From: Heliopora coerulea
Taxonomy: Eukaryota > Cnidaria > Anthozoa > Scleralcyonacea > Helioporidae
Direction of reading: 5' to 3'
Length of the DNA stretch: 64,000 bases
Assembly (NCBI GenBank): GCA_030142905.1
Contig: JASJOG010000138.1
Location: forward strand, 326,501 to 390,500
Notes under the pieces: generated by a model
What the model saw: only the letters and a program-made list of their open reading frames with translations
Databases searched by the model: none
Told to the model about the DNA's origin: nothing
Shown: positions 24,838 through 37,295 of the stretch, piece after piece
Numbering within the stretch: position 1 is the stretch's first letter
Layout: the number at the start of each line of letters is the position of its first letter
Position numbers and translations under genes: made by a program

Positions 24838-27800
24838 TACCTGATTCTAACTGGCTGAACTGCAGCTGAAGTATCCCAGCTCAACCCAGTAGGGGGCAAG
24901 GGCACAGTTTAGCATTTCTGGTGGTTAATGCAGGACACCTGCCCTTTAATGGATTTAGCACACAGCCAGATAACAGCAGTACCATGATCTATGTTGCTGA
25001 TTATCCTGGTGCCTTTTTAAGAGTTACTTACCAACCAGTCCAATAGTTAAGATCCCTTCCTTTTTTTCCACATCTTCAAATGTTGTGTTTTCCTCTGGAA
25101 GAAATACAATATTACATCATGTATGCTACATACATATACTGTACATGGAAAATATATGGGAAAAAAAATTATTTGTATTTCTTTAGAGAACACACTTTTG
25201 ATGATTGCTTTAAATTTACAGTTATTCCTTTCATATGGACATTACAATACCAGATCTGTAATCCACATTATCAAAAAGAAAATTAAAACAAATCTTCTAA
25301 TCTATAGCAACTTGGTTTTACTCTCCAATGAATTATATCCAGACCTTCCTCTTCATCTGTGGAAAGATATTCCTCATACGATGCTCCTTCCTTGGAATTC
25401 GTCTCTTGCTCTTCAATGTGTGAAAGCCAGTCTCGTAGGTTTACTAGAAAAAAGTTTAAGCACTAATTTATTGAGTTTCTAGTAGTTTGCTGAAAGTTAT
25501 TGTTAACTGACAGTGTGTCCCATAGTGGAATTTTGCAATTGATTGGATATCTGCTGCATATTCTCTAATAGAAATAACTAAATTTCTTTACAGTAAGAAA
25601 ACAGTTTCTTCTGACATTGTTTCATTCAACCTGAACATGTAAAGTTTAGTCTTTGAAGATTAAAAGGAAGCCCATTAATCTTGATGATGAACCAGCAGAG
25701 CATCTTGTGTGCTCTAAAAGCAGCCAGGGTCACATATCTTGTCCAAATTAATTTAGGACCAGAGACACCTCATTGGATTTTCACAGTTGTTGGTCTGTTC
25801 AGACTGTATTTCCCATGTTTTGTAGTAAGATAACAATGTACTGGAGATAATTCATGAAGGTAGGCAGTATGTTTGGTGAGTTTCAATAATGTACATGTAT
25901 GTACACGACATAGTAAATGAAAGTGAACTGAAATGGAGTTACAGCAGTATAGCTTTAGTAACTGTTGTCATTGTAGTGCTAATGTTACTGCTGGTGATGG
26001 TGGTGCCACTACATTCAGTTTTGTTGGTGATATTGTTGTTGCTGTTGTTAAAATCATCAAGGAGTAACTAGTACAAAAGGTTAAAATAAACTGAACATGT
26101 ACTGTAGTTCTTGCTAACCTTTTCCATTCATAATTGTTTCACACACATGGTGCAGTTCACGTGGGCCTACCGGAATAAATGACCTTTTCTTTCTTCTTCT
26201 TAACCTCTTTTTAACTATATTGGTAAAACATATTAATTTTAAATTAATGTACTCACTCACCCCAAAGTAGTTGTTTTGAATTGTACTCTGGCAGTCTTAT
26301 TAAGACTGTCTTATTGAGTTGAGGGAGATGTCTGGAGGTTGAACTGTACTGAGAGAACATAAATCTGACCTCAGGAATAACTCAAAGTTGGTGTAGACAT
26401 ATAATCTAAGGTAAAGTATTTGCCTCTTAATGGATCAATAAGAATTTAGATTAATTTTTCTTTCCGATGACATATTAATTGAAGTGAACTAGTATGACAA
26501 TTGAAGGCTTAAATTGAAACCTTTGAACTCCATTTTCTTGATTTCATCTGGGTCTTTTGGAAAAGAAGTGAAACATACAATGTTTAGCTCAGGGAACTTT
26601 GTCTGGAAGTAGTCTTTCCATGCCACAACAACTTCAGCAGGAACCAAGTCAATCTAAAGGAATTTTACAGTTAAATATTATCATTATAAATTATGGACTT
26701 CAGGGCTATACGTTGGTATGCTTGCTGCTCAGAGCAATATGGTTTAGCTATAGCAGATGATAGCAGAAAATACTGATATCTTGAGAACTTAAGATCTGTA
26801 TGTACAAGATGCAGGACTAATTGCAACGATATTTCAACTTTATCTCAAAGTCATTCTGCTGGCACTGGATTTTACAACAATTGAGCTGAACTGGTTGCTC
26901 ATGAGTATCTGCCTATGGTAACTGAGTAAACCATGATGTCCCACCATGGGAAAGCATGTAGACCAGCTGGTGTGAGTCATGATAAACCCCTTTGATAAAC
27001 AGGTATGTTGTGGTTATGTCACTTTAATGCCTTAACCCTTAAGCCAGCCAAGTTACTGTACAGTAAATCTTTTTGTTTACAAAAGTATACACTGGTTTCC
27101 ATCATCCATATGCAGTCATTGCTGTTCAATACCATCATATCATTCATACAAAAGCAAAAAAATTTTGACTGATCTAGTGGTATTTTACCTTATTTAAAAC
27201 AAGAATCACATCTTTTTCAAGATCCTTGTGGGCATAATCATAAAGGGTTGGAGAGAAATGAATTACCTGGGAAATTGAAAGAAAAAAAAGGCTGAGCTAT
27301 TGGAAAGCTGCTACTTGCTCTATGAGTAATTACCACAGAATCATTCAACTGTTCTGACTCTGTACTTTATGTAACTAAGTGTTAAATTTTGAAATCATCT
27401 TGAAACCAGTTGTATAGAGTGCATTAATGTAGGGTTTGTTTAAAAAATGAACAGTACAATTTACTGTACTGCTTTTTTAGTTCATCATAAAATAACTCAA
27501 ACTTACAGGATATCGCACATCAGTTATAATAACAACGATGTTAGATACTTCAAGAACCCTCCACAGTTGACGCCATGTCTGCAATATTGGAAAATATTAA
27601 GTGGACAAAAATGCCATCAAGTCAGTTTTAAGTAATATAAAAGGTGGAGAAAAGATGGGAATAGACCTTTTTTCTCTCCATCCCTATGGGCAACACTCTG
27701 TCTTTCCAAATAAGAAAAATTGGCTATGTTAAAAGGATTTAAATGGCCCACCATTTCTCCTTACCTCCAAATTCATCTCGAAGTAACTCAACTCTGAGTT

Positions 27801-29519
27801 CTTGTGTGAACTTCTTATATCTTCTATGTAGTGTCTAAACATCCGTTCTTCATTCTCTTCAACATCTCTTTTGTCCATCTTGTAGTTCCACTCAGGTCTT
27901 TTAGGCATGTCAAGAACTAGGAGGCAAAGCTCAAATGGTTATAATAATTATCAACCAAATGCAAAGCTGTTTTCAATATGTGTCCATACCTGTTCCAGGT
28001 TTATAGATATCCTCTAATGTGAATTCCAGGTCAGTCTGAAATGGAAGATCATAAGATCTACTGGTTGTTTCTTTTCAAACTTTAATTTGAAAATCTGCAC
28101 CATATTTTAGAAAATTAACAGGGTTTTCAGTTATGCCAATGGATAGTGATCAAGGGAACATTGAAAATCCTAAATGCACTAAAATTAACCTTAGAGAAAT
28201 GGATGATTGGCTTTCTTGCTTCCTGTTTTCTGGTCTCAATTTCTTCATGGGTTTCTGGTTCAAAACACAGTTGGTATCTTCAAGAACAATAAGAATGAAA
28301 CATTTAGCAAGGCTAATCAGATATTTCCAGTTTGAGAAGTATTTCTGTCTAAAAGGAGCTATTAAATAAATTAATACAGCACCTATCTGGGTCATAAGGT
28401 TTTCTGCCCTTTCCATCCCATTTATATTCTTTTTGTCTTGTTTTGAAGGTGGTTGTTAATTGTGTGGTTGATGATGAATGTGATGAACCATCTGTGTCAA
28501 CATCTGAATCACTCAAATTTTCAGAACTTGCATGTTTTGAATGTCCATGTCCTTGTCTGGAACCTTATAAGATGAACAGTTAATATGTAAGATAAAGTTT
28601 GTTTTTCAATGTTTTTGTTTATCAGTACATCAGCATGTGTCAGTGACAGAATCTTTCTATGTCTCAACAGAACTTTCAGTTAATCAGGTCTGTCTTTGTG
28701 TACCTTACAGTCCCGTCAAATGGTCAAAGTAGTTTAATTAACTCAAACATTTCTGAACCTATCTATTGAATTGCTTGCACATTCTCCAGGTTAGCCATTA
28801 AAATATATTTGTTGACATGACTAGTCAATGAAATACAGGTGTTTATATGTTAATCAGTCTGTTTTACTGTCAATGCACTGGTATAACTAGCCATATGGCA
28901 AGTTTTTATTTCATTTATGCCTTGGTGAGTGTACTGCCATCTGAACTCGAGGTGAAATTTGCCCAATTTAAGTCTATTTGTCTGCATGTCTGGCTGCAAG
29001 AGCCTGAGGCTCTGTCCATCTGTAAGCATTCTAGTTTTATTCCAAGGTTTCAACTTTCAACTTGGAGTTTATTCATTTAACCTTTCTCACAAAACAAGGC
29101 TTTCTTCCTTAATCTTTAAATAGTTTTGCTGTTTAACCTGTGCACAGCACTACACGCGCCATCTGTTCACTACCTCATCTCTTTTTAAACACAAACTTTC
29201 TTACGTAACAAAACATTGGTCATTTTTGGTCACACTAAATTTTAATACAATTTGTGATTGTATAATTGTTATTACAATTTACTTGTGGATAATTATATCT
29301 CGGCCGTGTGTAACGGTCTCTGTAGACTGTAAATAACTAATAATTTATTAGCCAGTTATTTCAGTGAACTTCAGTCGTGGAGAGTCAAAATGCTATCCAT
29401 GGTTCAATCTAGGCAAGAGTATTCCTCTTTCGTATACCTTGCTGTTTTTCAATATTTTTTCTTCTCTTTTTTAACTGTTCCTTTTTTTGTTTGGCACTAA
29501 ATGGTTTCTTTCGTGGCAT
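19870..29519 (-). CDS. GNL1: Guanine nucleotide-binding protein-like 1 (GNL1/HSR1)
   Basis: Complete gene, 16 exons read on the minus strand: 29519-29438, 28563-28383, 28277-28190, 28035-27990, 27916-27765, 27578-27507, 27266-27189, 26653-26521, 25443-25345, 25094-25032, 23151-23099, 22699-22574, 21976-21796, 21690-21628, 21158-21081, 20066-19870. The phases agree throughout and give 563 residues (human about 607). It starts MPRKKPFSAKQKKEQL, the family N-terminus. It is a circularly permuted GTPase: G4 (LNKIDLVP, split across exons 7 and 8) precedes G1 (GHPNVGKSS, exon 11), then TPGHTKHFQT and G3 DCPG (exon 12). Downstream are YPIAQVREPYSVVGYLAS and the PPGF block, and it ends NAFSLLSQED. 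The acidic C-terminal tail of vertebrates is shorter here. Known family: YlqF/YawG-type GTPases, mostly linked to ribosome or nucleolar functions. Intron 10 holds a Penelope palindrome. Confidence 0.95.
23178..23220. repeat. (TA)n microsatellite flanked by an inverted repeat
   Basis: About 35 bp of TA repeats, bordered by AGCCATGCCATA on the left and TATGGCATGGCT on the right, so the tract can fold into one hairpin. It lies about 27 bp from GNL1 exon 11, on the acceptor side. Confidence 0.8.
23393..23462 (-). ncRNA. Mirror copy of the hammerhead-like motif
   Basis: The other arm of the palindrome carries the same CTGACGA, 11-bp stem II, GAAAC core on the minus strand, which is also the GNL1 sense strand, so it would be present in the GNL1 pre-mRNA. 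Its companion at 24631-24700 would appear there as antisense. Confidence 0.5.
24631..24700 (+). ncRNA. Hammerhead-ribozyme-like motif in Penelope-like 3' region
   Basis: CTGACGA at 24641-24647 is followed by stem II: 24648-24658 pairs with 24662-24672 over 11 bp with one G-U and a 3-nt loop. GAAA follows at 24673-24676, then the self-complementary CAAATTTG and TA, the expected cleavage position after GTA at 24684-24686. Stem I is only clear for three pairs (TAC 24638-24640 with GTA 24687-24689). Hammerheads with minimal, self-complementary helix III are reported from Penelope-like elements. Activity is inferred, not shown. Confidence 0.55.
24731..24835 (+). repeat. Penelope-like 3' extension and (TA)n tract
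   Basis: 24731-24800 continues the plus-strand Penelope copy beyond the palindrome and matches, in reverse complement, 50490-50560. It ends at (TATC)/(TA)n, about 24795-24833. Confidence 0.75.
24891..24957. repeat. Short MITE-like repeat, TTAACCC family
   Basis: TCAACCCAGTAGGGGGCAAG on the left and CCCTTTAATGGATTTA on the right. A shortened member of the family at 136-238, in GNL1 intron 10. Confidence 0.45.
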
Positions 29520-29870
29520 AATGTTCAAACACACTGCCAGGAAAACAAATGACGAAAGCTGCCATTTTATGAAGCGACAAGTTTCGGTATGTCTTCGGAT
29601 CTTCTTCGCATTACTTTCGGATTTCAGGCAATCGTCGGATTCTACCGTTTCTATCAACTTCTCATCGCTCTTCTGGACAAAAATAAAAGTTTAGACTCAA
29701 TTTTCGTCGATTTTAAAGGAAGATTTGGTCATCCAAAAAATGTCCTTCGTACATGATCATCATTTTTAGCACAAAGATAAAAGATTTTAAAAAAGTAATC
29801 ATACATGCAAAACCTTCAAGTTAGCTATTCTTCTTGAGAAGGATGGTAAAGAGTTAATTCGTTTCCTAAA
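29520..29870. promoter_or_regulatory. Divergent promoter interval between GNL1 and the GATA-like zinc-finger gene
   Basis: Only 351 bp separate the two start codons, which point away from each other. No exon or repeat lies between. GCCATTTT at about 29560 and AAAATGGC around the plus-strand ATG at 29871 match a YY1-type core on opposite strands; this is a weak motif-level inference. A shared bidirectional promoter is the simplest layout. Confidence 0.55.
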
Positions 29871-32800
29871 ATGGCTACGACAGAACCAGTAGTTGTAGAG
29901 GAAGTTATTGATGAAATAAATATGGAAGAAAACCCTCTTGATTTACAAAACTCGTATTCAACTAAGGTTGATACTACCACAGGACTGCAGAGTGATTTAC
30001 TTGGGAATTCAGAAGAGGAGAAAACCATTGAACAGGATGGAAATACTCCATTGGAGTCAGGTATGAATTTGTAGATTCTCTCAAACGTAACGTGTATAGG
30101 AGAATTTGGATGTTAACCTTGGTGCATTTATTTCATTCACTACATGTGATGATGTTCTTGATCAAGTACGTGGTTGGGAATTCTTTCGTTGCAGCATAAA
30201 ATGGTACCTGTGGGTCGTTGTTTTCATTGCCAGTTTGGCCTATGGCGTATTTTGCGTTGTAAACGTACGATATCTGGAGTGTTCCTTAAGGGTTTTTGGA
30301 TCTTTGTGTAACTGAAAATTTGTCCTTTCTATCTTGAATTCAGTCCGCAAAAACAATTGACCTGACGATGGTCAATTCCTACGTATTGTACCTAGTAAAA
30401 TGGATAGGTATGTCGACATCACGTCGTGCGAAATATGAAATCTGACTATCCGGTTGTCCAGATAATATATAACATAAACCAAAGCATTACTGAGACAGTC
30501 TGTATCTTGATGTGATTTGTTTCCTCTGTGGAAAGTGGCTATTATGTGGCTTGGTGAAGAAACCATGACAATAACACAGGGTTAACAACGAACTATGTGG
30601 TGTTTGTTCTCTGATATACGCAGATGTAAATATGAATGTTGTTCGTGATTCGTGTTTTAGCTGCTCAGGACCAAAACTTGGAGAATGAGACCAGACATGG
30701 AAGTGGCTCACATAACTATCTTGACGTTCTCAGCAAAGCTTGTGAGAACATCTCAGAAGTGAACGAATCAAATGGCAAGGAGTTACCATACACGGAAAAT
30801 GATGAATACACAACAAGAGGTGATGAAGTGGAAGGGCAGCATTATAACATTGAGGAAAGTTTGAGTGACCACAACGATAATAATGAAATTGGATCAGGGT
30901 TTTTTGAAGATTACGTCGGAGATGAAGTTCAGCAGGGAACAGACGCCAGTCGTGTTGATACTAACAGCACAGAACATGGTCTCAGAAAGAGTGGTAGGAA
31001 GCGTCGACCACGGCCACAGTCACCAGATGTTGGTACTAAGTCAAATGTGAACAAAAGGCCACGAGTTGCATTTCATCTCAAAGTCAACCGAGCGAAAAAG
31101 ACTGCAGAGTTACCATTTAAGTGTGATTTATGTGGCTCTCCCAACATCACTGATCCCACACGAAGAGGAAATCGTCCCAAAATGTCAACAAATTCACCAA
31201 GCCCGAGACACAAGAAAGATCCTGAAACTGGAAAAATACTAACACTTTGTAATGCATGTGGTGAGTAATATTTATCCAGTTACCACAAATACTAAAAACA
31301 ATGTTGTAACTGAAGGAACACCATTGCTGACTATTAGTTGTTCATTCCTGAAGTCTTTTAATGACTTCTCTCATTTGTCCTTAGCAACCTCATTTTAACC
31401 AGTAACCCACAACTCCTGCTGCAGACATTGAGTGCATACATGATGCTGCAGCCATATACCTCAGTGCACTGATATTTTTTTATTTCATTAGGTTTATCGT
31501 TCAATCGTCCCAAGAAAGCCCGTCAAAAAACAGTCTTTGATCCTGAAGCTAAACAAACATATTTGGAAGAAGCTCGGCAGTTTGCCACTTCCTTGGCAGA
31601 GGGTCTGGAGGAACAAGACGGTAGATACTCCATACATGTATTGCCATTCAAATAACCACCAGAAACATCACATTTTGGTGTCCTTGTTATGAATGTTTTA
31701 GTTTAGTTTCTGTGTTGTGTTGTTCCATGAATCACCAAAGATATTACTGCATGTCATAAGATACAGAAAGATGCCAAGTATATTTACACTCTATTTCAGA
31801 ATCATCCTCAGAGATATACATGAACAGAAATTTTTGGTGATAATCTGGCACTGCTGAAGTCAACTGAAAAATGTTGACCGAAGTGGGATTTGAACTTGCA
31901 CCTTCAGGTTACTGGATATTATGGATAAGCATTAAGTTGTTGCAAGAATATCTCGTGCACTTAAGTTAGATAAAAACTCACCTCGAGTCCCTGTGTACTT
32001 GGTAGCTTGACAGGTTGAGTGGTGGACCAGTATCCTGAAGATGTGAGTTCAAATCCCACTCAAGTCAACATTCTTCAGTTGACTTCAGTAGTGTCAGATC
32101 ATCATGAAAAATTTCTGTTCATATTTTCACTCACAGGCAAAGTATTGCACATTATTTCTGAAATTATTCATCCAATAAACTATTTTTACAGGGCTAGTCT
32201 GATAATAAACCTGGCTGATGTCACCTTTAAATTTTATTTTACAACTTCTTTTATCCTTGCAGCAGTGCGATTGTACTGTCCTCGTTTTAAGACATTTCCT
32301 TGTGCTTGTTTGCAAAAGTACATCCTGGCTGATGGTAAGTGGATAAATCCAACTCTGAAATAGTATTGTAGAACTGTCACACAGGATGATGGTGGCCTTG
32401 GTAGCCACATGTCTACTGGGTAATGGTAATGATTTATTATCCATTTTCCACATGGAAGGCAGGTCCAGTTGTGGTTTGGCAGATCCACATAATTAAATTA
32501 AAACTTACACAAAAAACACCTGACAGTTGTATCTGTCCTTTTTATGACACAAAGAAACTTCTGAATACTTGATGAGAGTCGAATTCTCACTGACTACTCC
32601 TTTCTGGGTACTTTCTGCTGTATATGTTTACTGTTCCCCAGCAAGAAAATCCCTTACAGCCATGAGTGTAACACATCTATAACAGTCAACCTTTTGTAAT
32701 GATTATATGATTATGGATCACTTTTCAAAAGTTGTTTCAGGAATAGTGTTTTTAAACCACTTTACTTTCATGGTGTTTTAAATTGTTATTTAGATTTAAT

Positions 32801-35800
32801 TTTTCTGTTTATTACTACCTTAACCAAGACAGCCAAAGGTTTGATATATACTCCATGGAATATGATTCTATCTATTTGTCATATTCAACATAAGTGATGT
32901 ATTTAAAGACAGAGGATGCTCGGTCAGGTTTATACATGATATAAAGAGTTGTTCTCTGACCTGGAATTATTTTATTTTTGAGCTTTTGACTGTCTGGCTA
33001 CAGTTTCTTCCTGTTGAAGACTGTAGCCAGACAGTCGAAAGCTCGAAAATAAAATAATTCCAGGTCAGAGAACGACTCTTTATATCATAAGTAATGTATT
33101 GTGGCTGCCACTCAGGCAGCACATAATAATATGTCAGACTTGAACCTTAGCTCACCATCAGAGTCTCTGTAGCTCAATCGTTAGAGCATCTCACCAGTCA
33201 TCAGAAGGTCACACAGTCAATCCCAATCTGGGGCTCAAAAGTAGTTTTTCTGAGGTTAATTTGAGCTTGACAAACATCCAACAAACATGTATTTAAACAA
33301 TTATTGTATTTAACTTTCTTTTGCAAAGTTTATGACATCACAGTTAAGTACCTTGTACTTACCAAGGCCATCAGTGACCATTCAAGAATTTTTTAGTTTA
33401 GGATATCTTTATTCTATTAATTTATGATATTTTTGATTATTCTATTAATTTTCCAGGTAACATGGATGAATCTCGACAAAGGGCTCTACAATTGATTAAT
33501 CTTCTGAAGCAATCCAAGCTCCTTTCAAAACAGAAGTGTTACAGCACTGATGAGCCATTGGAAACCTCACTTGAACAAAAAGGAAGAAAGTCAGTTAAAC
33601 CTCTCAGTACTTGTTAAAATTTAATGTTTGTAATTACAGTTGACAGTAGTGTAGCTAGGATTTTTCTTAGGGGGGTCATTGCCCAACCACAATGGGTCAA
33701 CAACCAATCAATTGAGCTGAAAGACCAATTAATTGACCCCAACTTGGTCTGGGTTAATTTTTGTGTCCAATTTGAGAGGGAAGATCCTCTCTGATAAGTA
33801 ATAATAAAATACATGAATCTAACAAATGAGTGAATTTCTTATGCAATGCAACATTTGAGGGAGGGCCTGGGGTCATGTCCCCCTCTCTAAATACACTGGT
33901 GACGTTTAGTTTTGTTGGGTGTAGTCCTTGCGTGAATATAACCTTGGCATGAATGTTTGTAATTTTGCCTTTATCCAGGGGAAGAAATATTGGTTTAGGA
34001 AATGGACAAAGAAAGTCAAAGGCATTTGAAGATTTTGTGCTTAACCAGCGAAAATATCTTCGGGAAGAGTTGAAATTGTGTGAACAAGGAACGCAAAGGG
34101 TTCTGAATTACTCCAACAATTTTTTGCACAAAAAATTGAAAACTGATCCTGCTGTGAGTTTTTGCTCTCTTGTTTGTACGTATTAGTTTATAACTCATGT
34201 TTATCTGATGTTAAATAACATGCAGTCATTCGTCCAGGTTAGTGTAGTCTTGAGAAAGACTGTTGGTGAAAGTGACTGACGTTTCGACAGATGACCGCCG
34301 CCAAGGCTGTCGAAACGTCAGTCACTTCAACCAACAGTCTTTCTCAAGACTACACTAACCTGGACGATCAACCTCCACAAACATGTCACGATTCTCCCAG
34401 GTTCAAACCATTTACTTTAATGCAGTCATTCATCTACGTCTTATTAATTACTTAGCAGTTGATTTTCAACTCTGATGGGTAGTTCTGATTATGACATGAC
34501 GTCTTCAAATACGAAAGCCTTAGCTGGTTTCTGCTTTACTTTACTTTTTACTCTCTAAAGAAGAAAATTCGAGACGTTAGTTTTTTACCCATTTGCGACT
34601 CGGCCTTTCATCACCAACTCTTTTTAGACTAGCCGCAAAACATTTTCTAAACTTTGTTGAATCCCTGGGAAACACCTCCTCGCTTCATTTTGCGTTACTA
34701 AATCTTAACTTCTTTCAGAAACCGCTTCGCGTCGAACGACAAAAAGGCCAGGCAGTTCTCGGGAAACTAAAACCCATCGAAGAACTTCCAAGTGAGGCAT
34801 GTTGTGTTGACAAGTGTGTTTCGGTAAGCTTGTTCGTGCATTTTTGGCCTACTGTTCAGAAAACATCCCTCTTACTTTTTGGTCGGCTGTTTCTTTTTGT
34901 TCTACCACAAACGTTAACTAAAATCTGCTTGTGATAATCTTTCTCCAGATGGCACTCACTCACAGCAAGCTGCTGCAACAATGGCGAAGTCGGTCTGCTT
35001 CTGGTCAAGCCGAAGCTCGTCGAGTACTGGCAGAGATGTTGACCCCGTCCGGAGGAGCGAGATCTAACTGTTATAAATTTATTTCTTGGGTGACTGGATG
35101 TAGTCACAGTACCATCGGACGAGTGAATGAGCAAATGAAAAAGACAGGTAAAGATACCTTACAAATATCTGTAATATCTAAAATTGAACTGAAATTTGTC
35201 TCTATGAAAAATGCTGCGCAAGCCCAGATAAAGATTTCACTGAACCCAACATCTACCAAGTACCAACATCTTTCTTGGTGATATCATCTCATAGACCATG
35301 TATCCATGCGCAAAAAAATGGAATATTATTTTGGGGTCCTTCTCAAATTGAACATTTTAGTCACTAAATGGCATGCTTGGCGAAATATTTCCACGGATAT
35401 AATAAAATGGGAGTTTCCTCTTTCGATTCCCGTGCGTGTTTGCATCAAGACATGAATTTTCCTGTCTATAAGTTACTAGTGAGAGGTTTGTATAACTTTG
35501 ATATTAACCTGGGTTCTACGTATGTTAGCTATATGGCAATTGGTGCGAAAGGTACTGAACAAGTTCATATCAACTCATTACAAGTCGAAGACACATCAAA
35601 ACAATTCCATTTCACAAGTATGTAAATTTACAGACAGCTAAGCTTTGATCCCGTTCAATGGGCTTGTGTAAATGTTTTTACTCAACGCTCATTTTTACTT
35701 CAACATTGCGTTTTTTACCGGGCTGTTCAGTTGTAGCGAGATCTGTGCGAAAAGAGTCATGAGTAAATAGGAGCGACGAGAATGTCAAACGTACTTTAAA

Positions 35801-37295
35801 GACGTCTTTGTACAAAATGGATTATTTTATAATGAACATAAACGCCCAGAAAACAGTTCGAATAAGAGGCACATTTAAAACACAAACTCGATTGAATTAT
35901 TAAACATATTTAGGGATTAACGTCTCGTTTTGGCTCGCAGCATCATCAGAGTGATTACCATGCTGATGTTGGGCGCCGCTACGAAACGTTAGTAATTAAA
36001 TATGTGTCATAATTCACCAGAGTTTGTTTTAAATGTCTTCTATTCGAATTGTTTGCTGGGCATTTATCTTCATAATAAAATCACATTTCCTGCCTGCTAC
36101 TTCAATTGCCAACAAGATGAATTATTGTAAAGTCTATGTTTTCGACAACTGGAAGCTATTTGAATTTAACCCATGCTTGGCGTAATTTAAGCTTTCTCGT
36201 GTCACGAAGGCACAGTTATTGCTGTGTTTAGTGGATGTGACTCTTTTTTCAGTGAAATAACCAAGGTTTTTTTCGGCGTTCTCGTCATGTCATCCTTGCC
36301 TCTGTACTCTGAGAGAAAGTGAGGCTTGTCCAATCACAGTGGGCGTAGGATGCGTGTTCTAAATTTAGAAACCGTTTTACAATAACATTACATGGAATTT
36401 AGGTGGGGACAGAGAACCACCAGTTCATGGCCTCATAAATTGGTGGAAGGAAAACCCCAAACCGAAGAAGGTGAAGTCCAAGACAGTCCCACATAGCACT
36501 GCTAGTTCTTCACAACCTGGGCCGGCTCAGCCACTCACTGGTGGCCAACTTCAGTCAATTTCCCAAATTGGTATTCTCCAAGCAGCCGCTAACTCCGCAG
36601 GAATCTCCTCAACCATTTTGCCATCGTCACAGCTCCAGGGCAATCCACAAGTGATCACCATTAATCCTGCACATCTCACACAACTCAGTGTCTCAAGCCT
36701 AAATCTTCCCACTACTCAGAGCCCATCCACAGCTCGTCAGGTAATCTTGACGCCAACCCAGGCTACAAAACTACAAATACAACAACTGCAGCAGCAACAA
36801 CAACAGCTTCAGCTCCAGACAATGCAACTACAACAACAGCTTCAGCAACAAATGCAACAAGAACAGCAGCAACAACAGCAGCAATTGCAGACTCAGACGG
36901 TACAACAACAGACTCCGGACCAAACCCAATCAATTCAGATTCAAATTCCGAGTCAAGTTATCTCAGCCCAAGATGGAACGTGTCTGACTCTCGCATCCTC
37001 GCAGGAATTCCCTTCTGCATCCTTTGCGACCACTCTCCATCCAGTATCACAAGTACAGACAGTGATTCCCAGCAATGGTGTCACAACAAACTTATCTGGT
37101 GCGACACAGGTTCAGCAGGCGACTCCTGTAGGGGCGGAAACTTTTCTTAGCACAGACACTTTGCAGATCATAAACTCTGGGCAAATACAAGCAGTAGCGC
37201 CACACGTGCTGACTTTACAGTGCTCGACAGAACCCACTGCGACGCAAGCCGTCCCGGTCTCACTAATACAGACCCCGGTGTCGTTGTCATTGTAG
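29871..37295 (+). CDS. Putative nuclear regulator with a GATA-like zinc finger and Gln-rich C-terminus
   Basis: Nine exons: 29871-30060, 30661-31260, 31492-31620, 32263-32334, 33457-33589, 33979-34153, 34719-34823, 34949-35147, 36403-37295, all in phase; 831 residues. Order: acidic N-terminus; basic KSGRKRRPRPQSP (nuclear-signal-like); a GATA-like finger with C218, C221, C260 and C263 (CDLC...LCNACGLSFNRPKKARQK); CPRFKTFPCACLQKY, a second possible metal site; a charged helical stretch; a compact block LLQQWRSRSASGQAEARRVLAEM to WVTGCSHSTIGRVNEQMKKTG that looks helix-turn-helix-like; PPVHGLINWW; then Gln runs (about 36779-36917) and a Ser/Thr/Gln tail resembling activation domains. The finger loop is 38 residues, not the usual 17. 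I do not recognise the family. A transcriptional role is inferred. Head-to-head with GNL1. Confidence 0.82.
31820..32122. repeat. Head-to-head pair of tRNA-derived SINE copies
   Basis: Left copy (minus, about 31820-31920) and right copy (plus, about 32030-32122) are imperfect inverted repeats around a 110-bp spacer. Both have a B-box-like GTTCAAATCCCACT followed by GTCAAC...TTCAGTTGACTTCAG; the right copy also has GGTTGAGTGGTGGACCAG as A box. Located in the intron between exons 3 and 4 of the GATA-like gene. It is a different family from the copy at 6810. Confidence 0.65.
32937..33087. repeat. 68-bp-arm palindrome with hammerhead-like core
   Basis: Arms 32937-33004 and 33020-33087, loop 15 nt, few mismatches. 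The right arm reads CTGTTGA, A, a 6-bp stem (GACTGT/ACAGTC) and GAAA at 33011-33040, a hammerhead-like layout with one core change. Probably the terminal part of a Penelope-like element, as at 5242-6204. Confidence 0.6.
33100..33290 (+). repeat. tRNA-derived SINE, family 1
   Basis: tRNA-like head at 33163-33235 (TAGCTCAATCGTTAGAGCAT; weak B box GTCAATCCC). It is preceded by CTTAGCTCACCATCAGAG and followed by TTTTTCTGAGGTTAATTTGAGCTTG, as in the other copies. Confidence 0.65.
34231..34366. repeat. 60-bp-arm palindrome
   Basis: Arms 34231-34290 and 34307-34366 with a 16-nt loop and almost full pairing. Contains TGTCGAAACGTCAGTC, similar to the GAAACGTTAG end motifs of the Penelope pieces. Lies in an intron of the GATA-like gene. 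Confidence 0.7.
35831..36074. repeat. Imperfect palindrome related to the Penelope end at 5242-6204
   Basis: Arms of about 110-120 bp (35831-35950 and 35964-36074) with mismatches. Both the left arm (minus) and right arm (plus) carry a CTGATG...ACGTTA layout; the right reads CTGATGTTGG to ACGAAACGTTAG. Outer ends share TTCGAAT and TGCTGGGCATTTAT with the element at 5242-6204. In the intron between exons 8 and 9 of the GATA-like gene. Confidence 0.65.
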
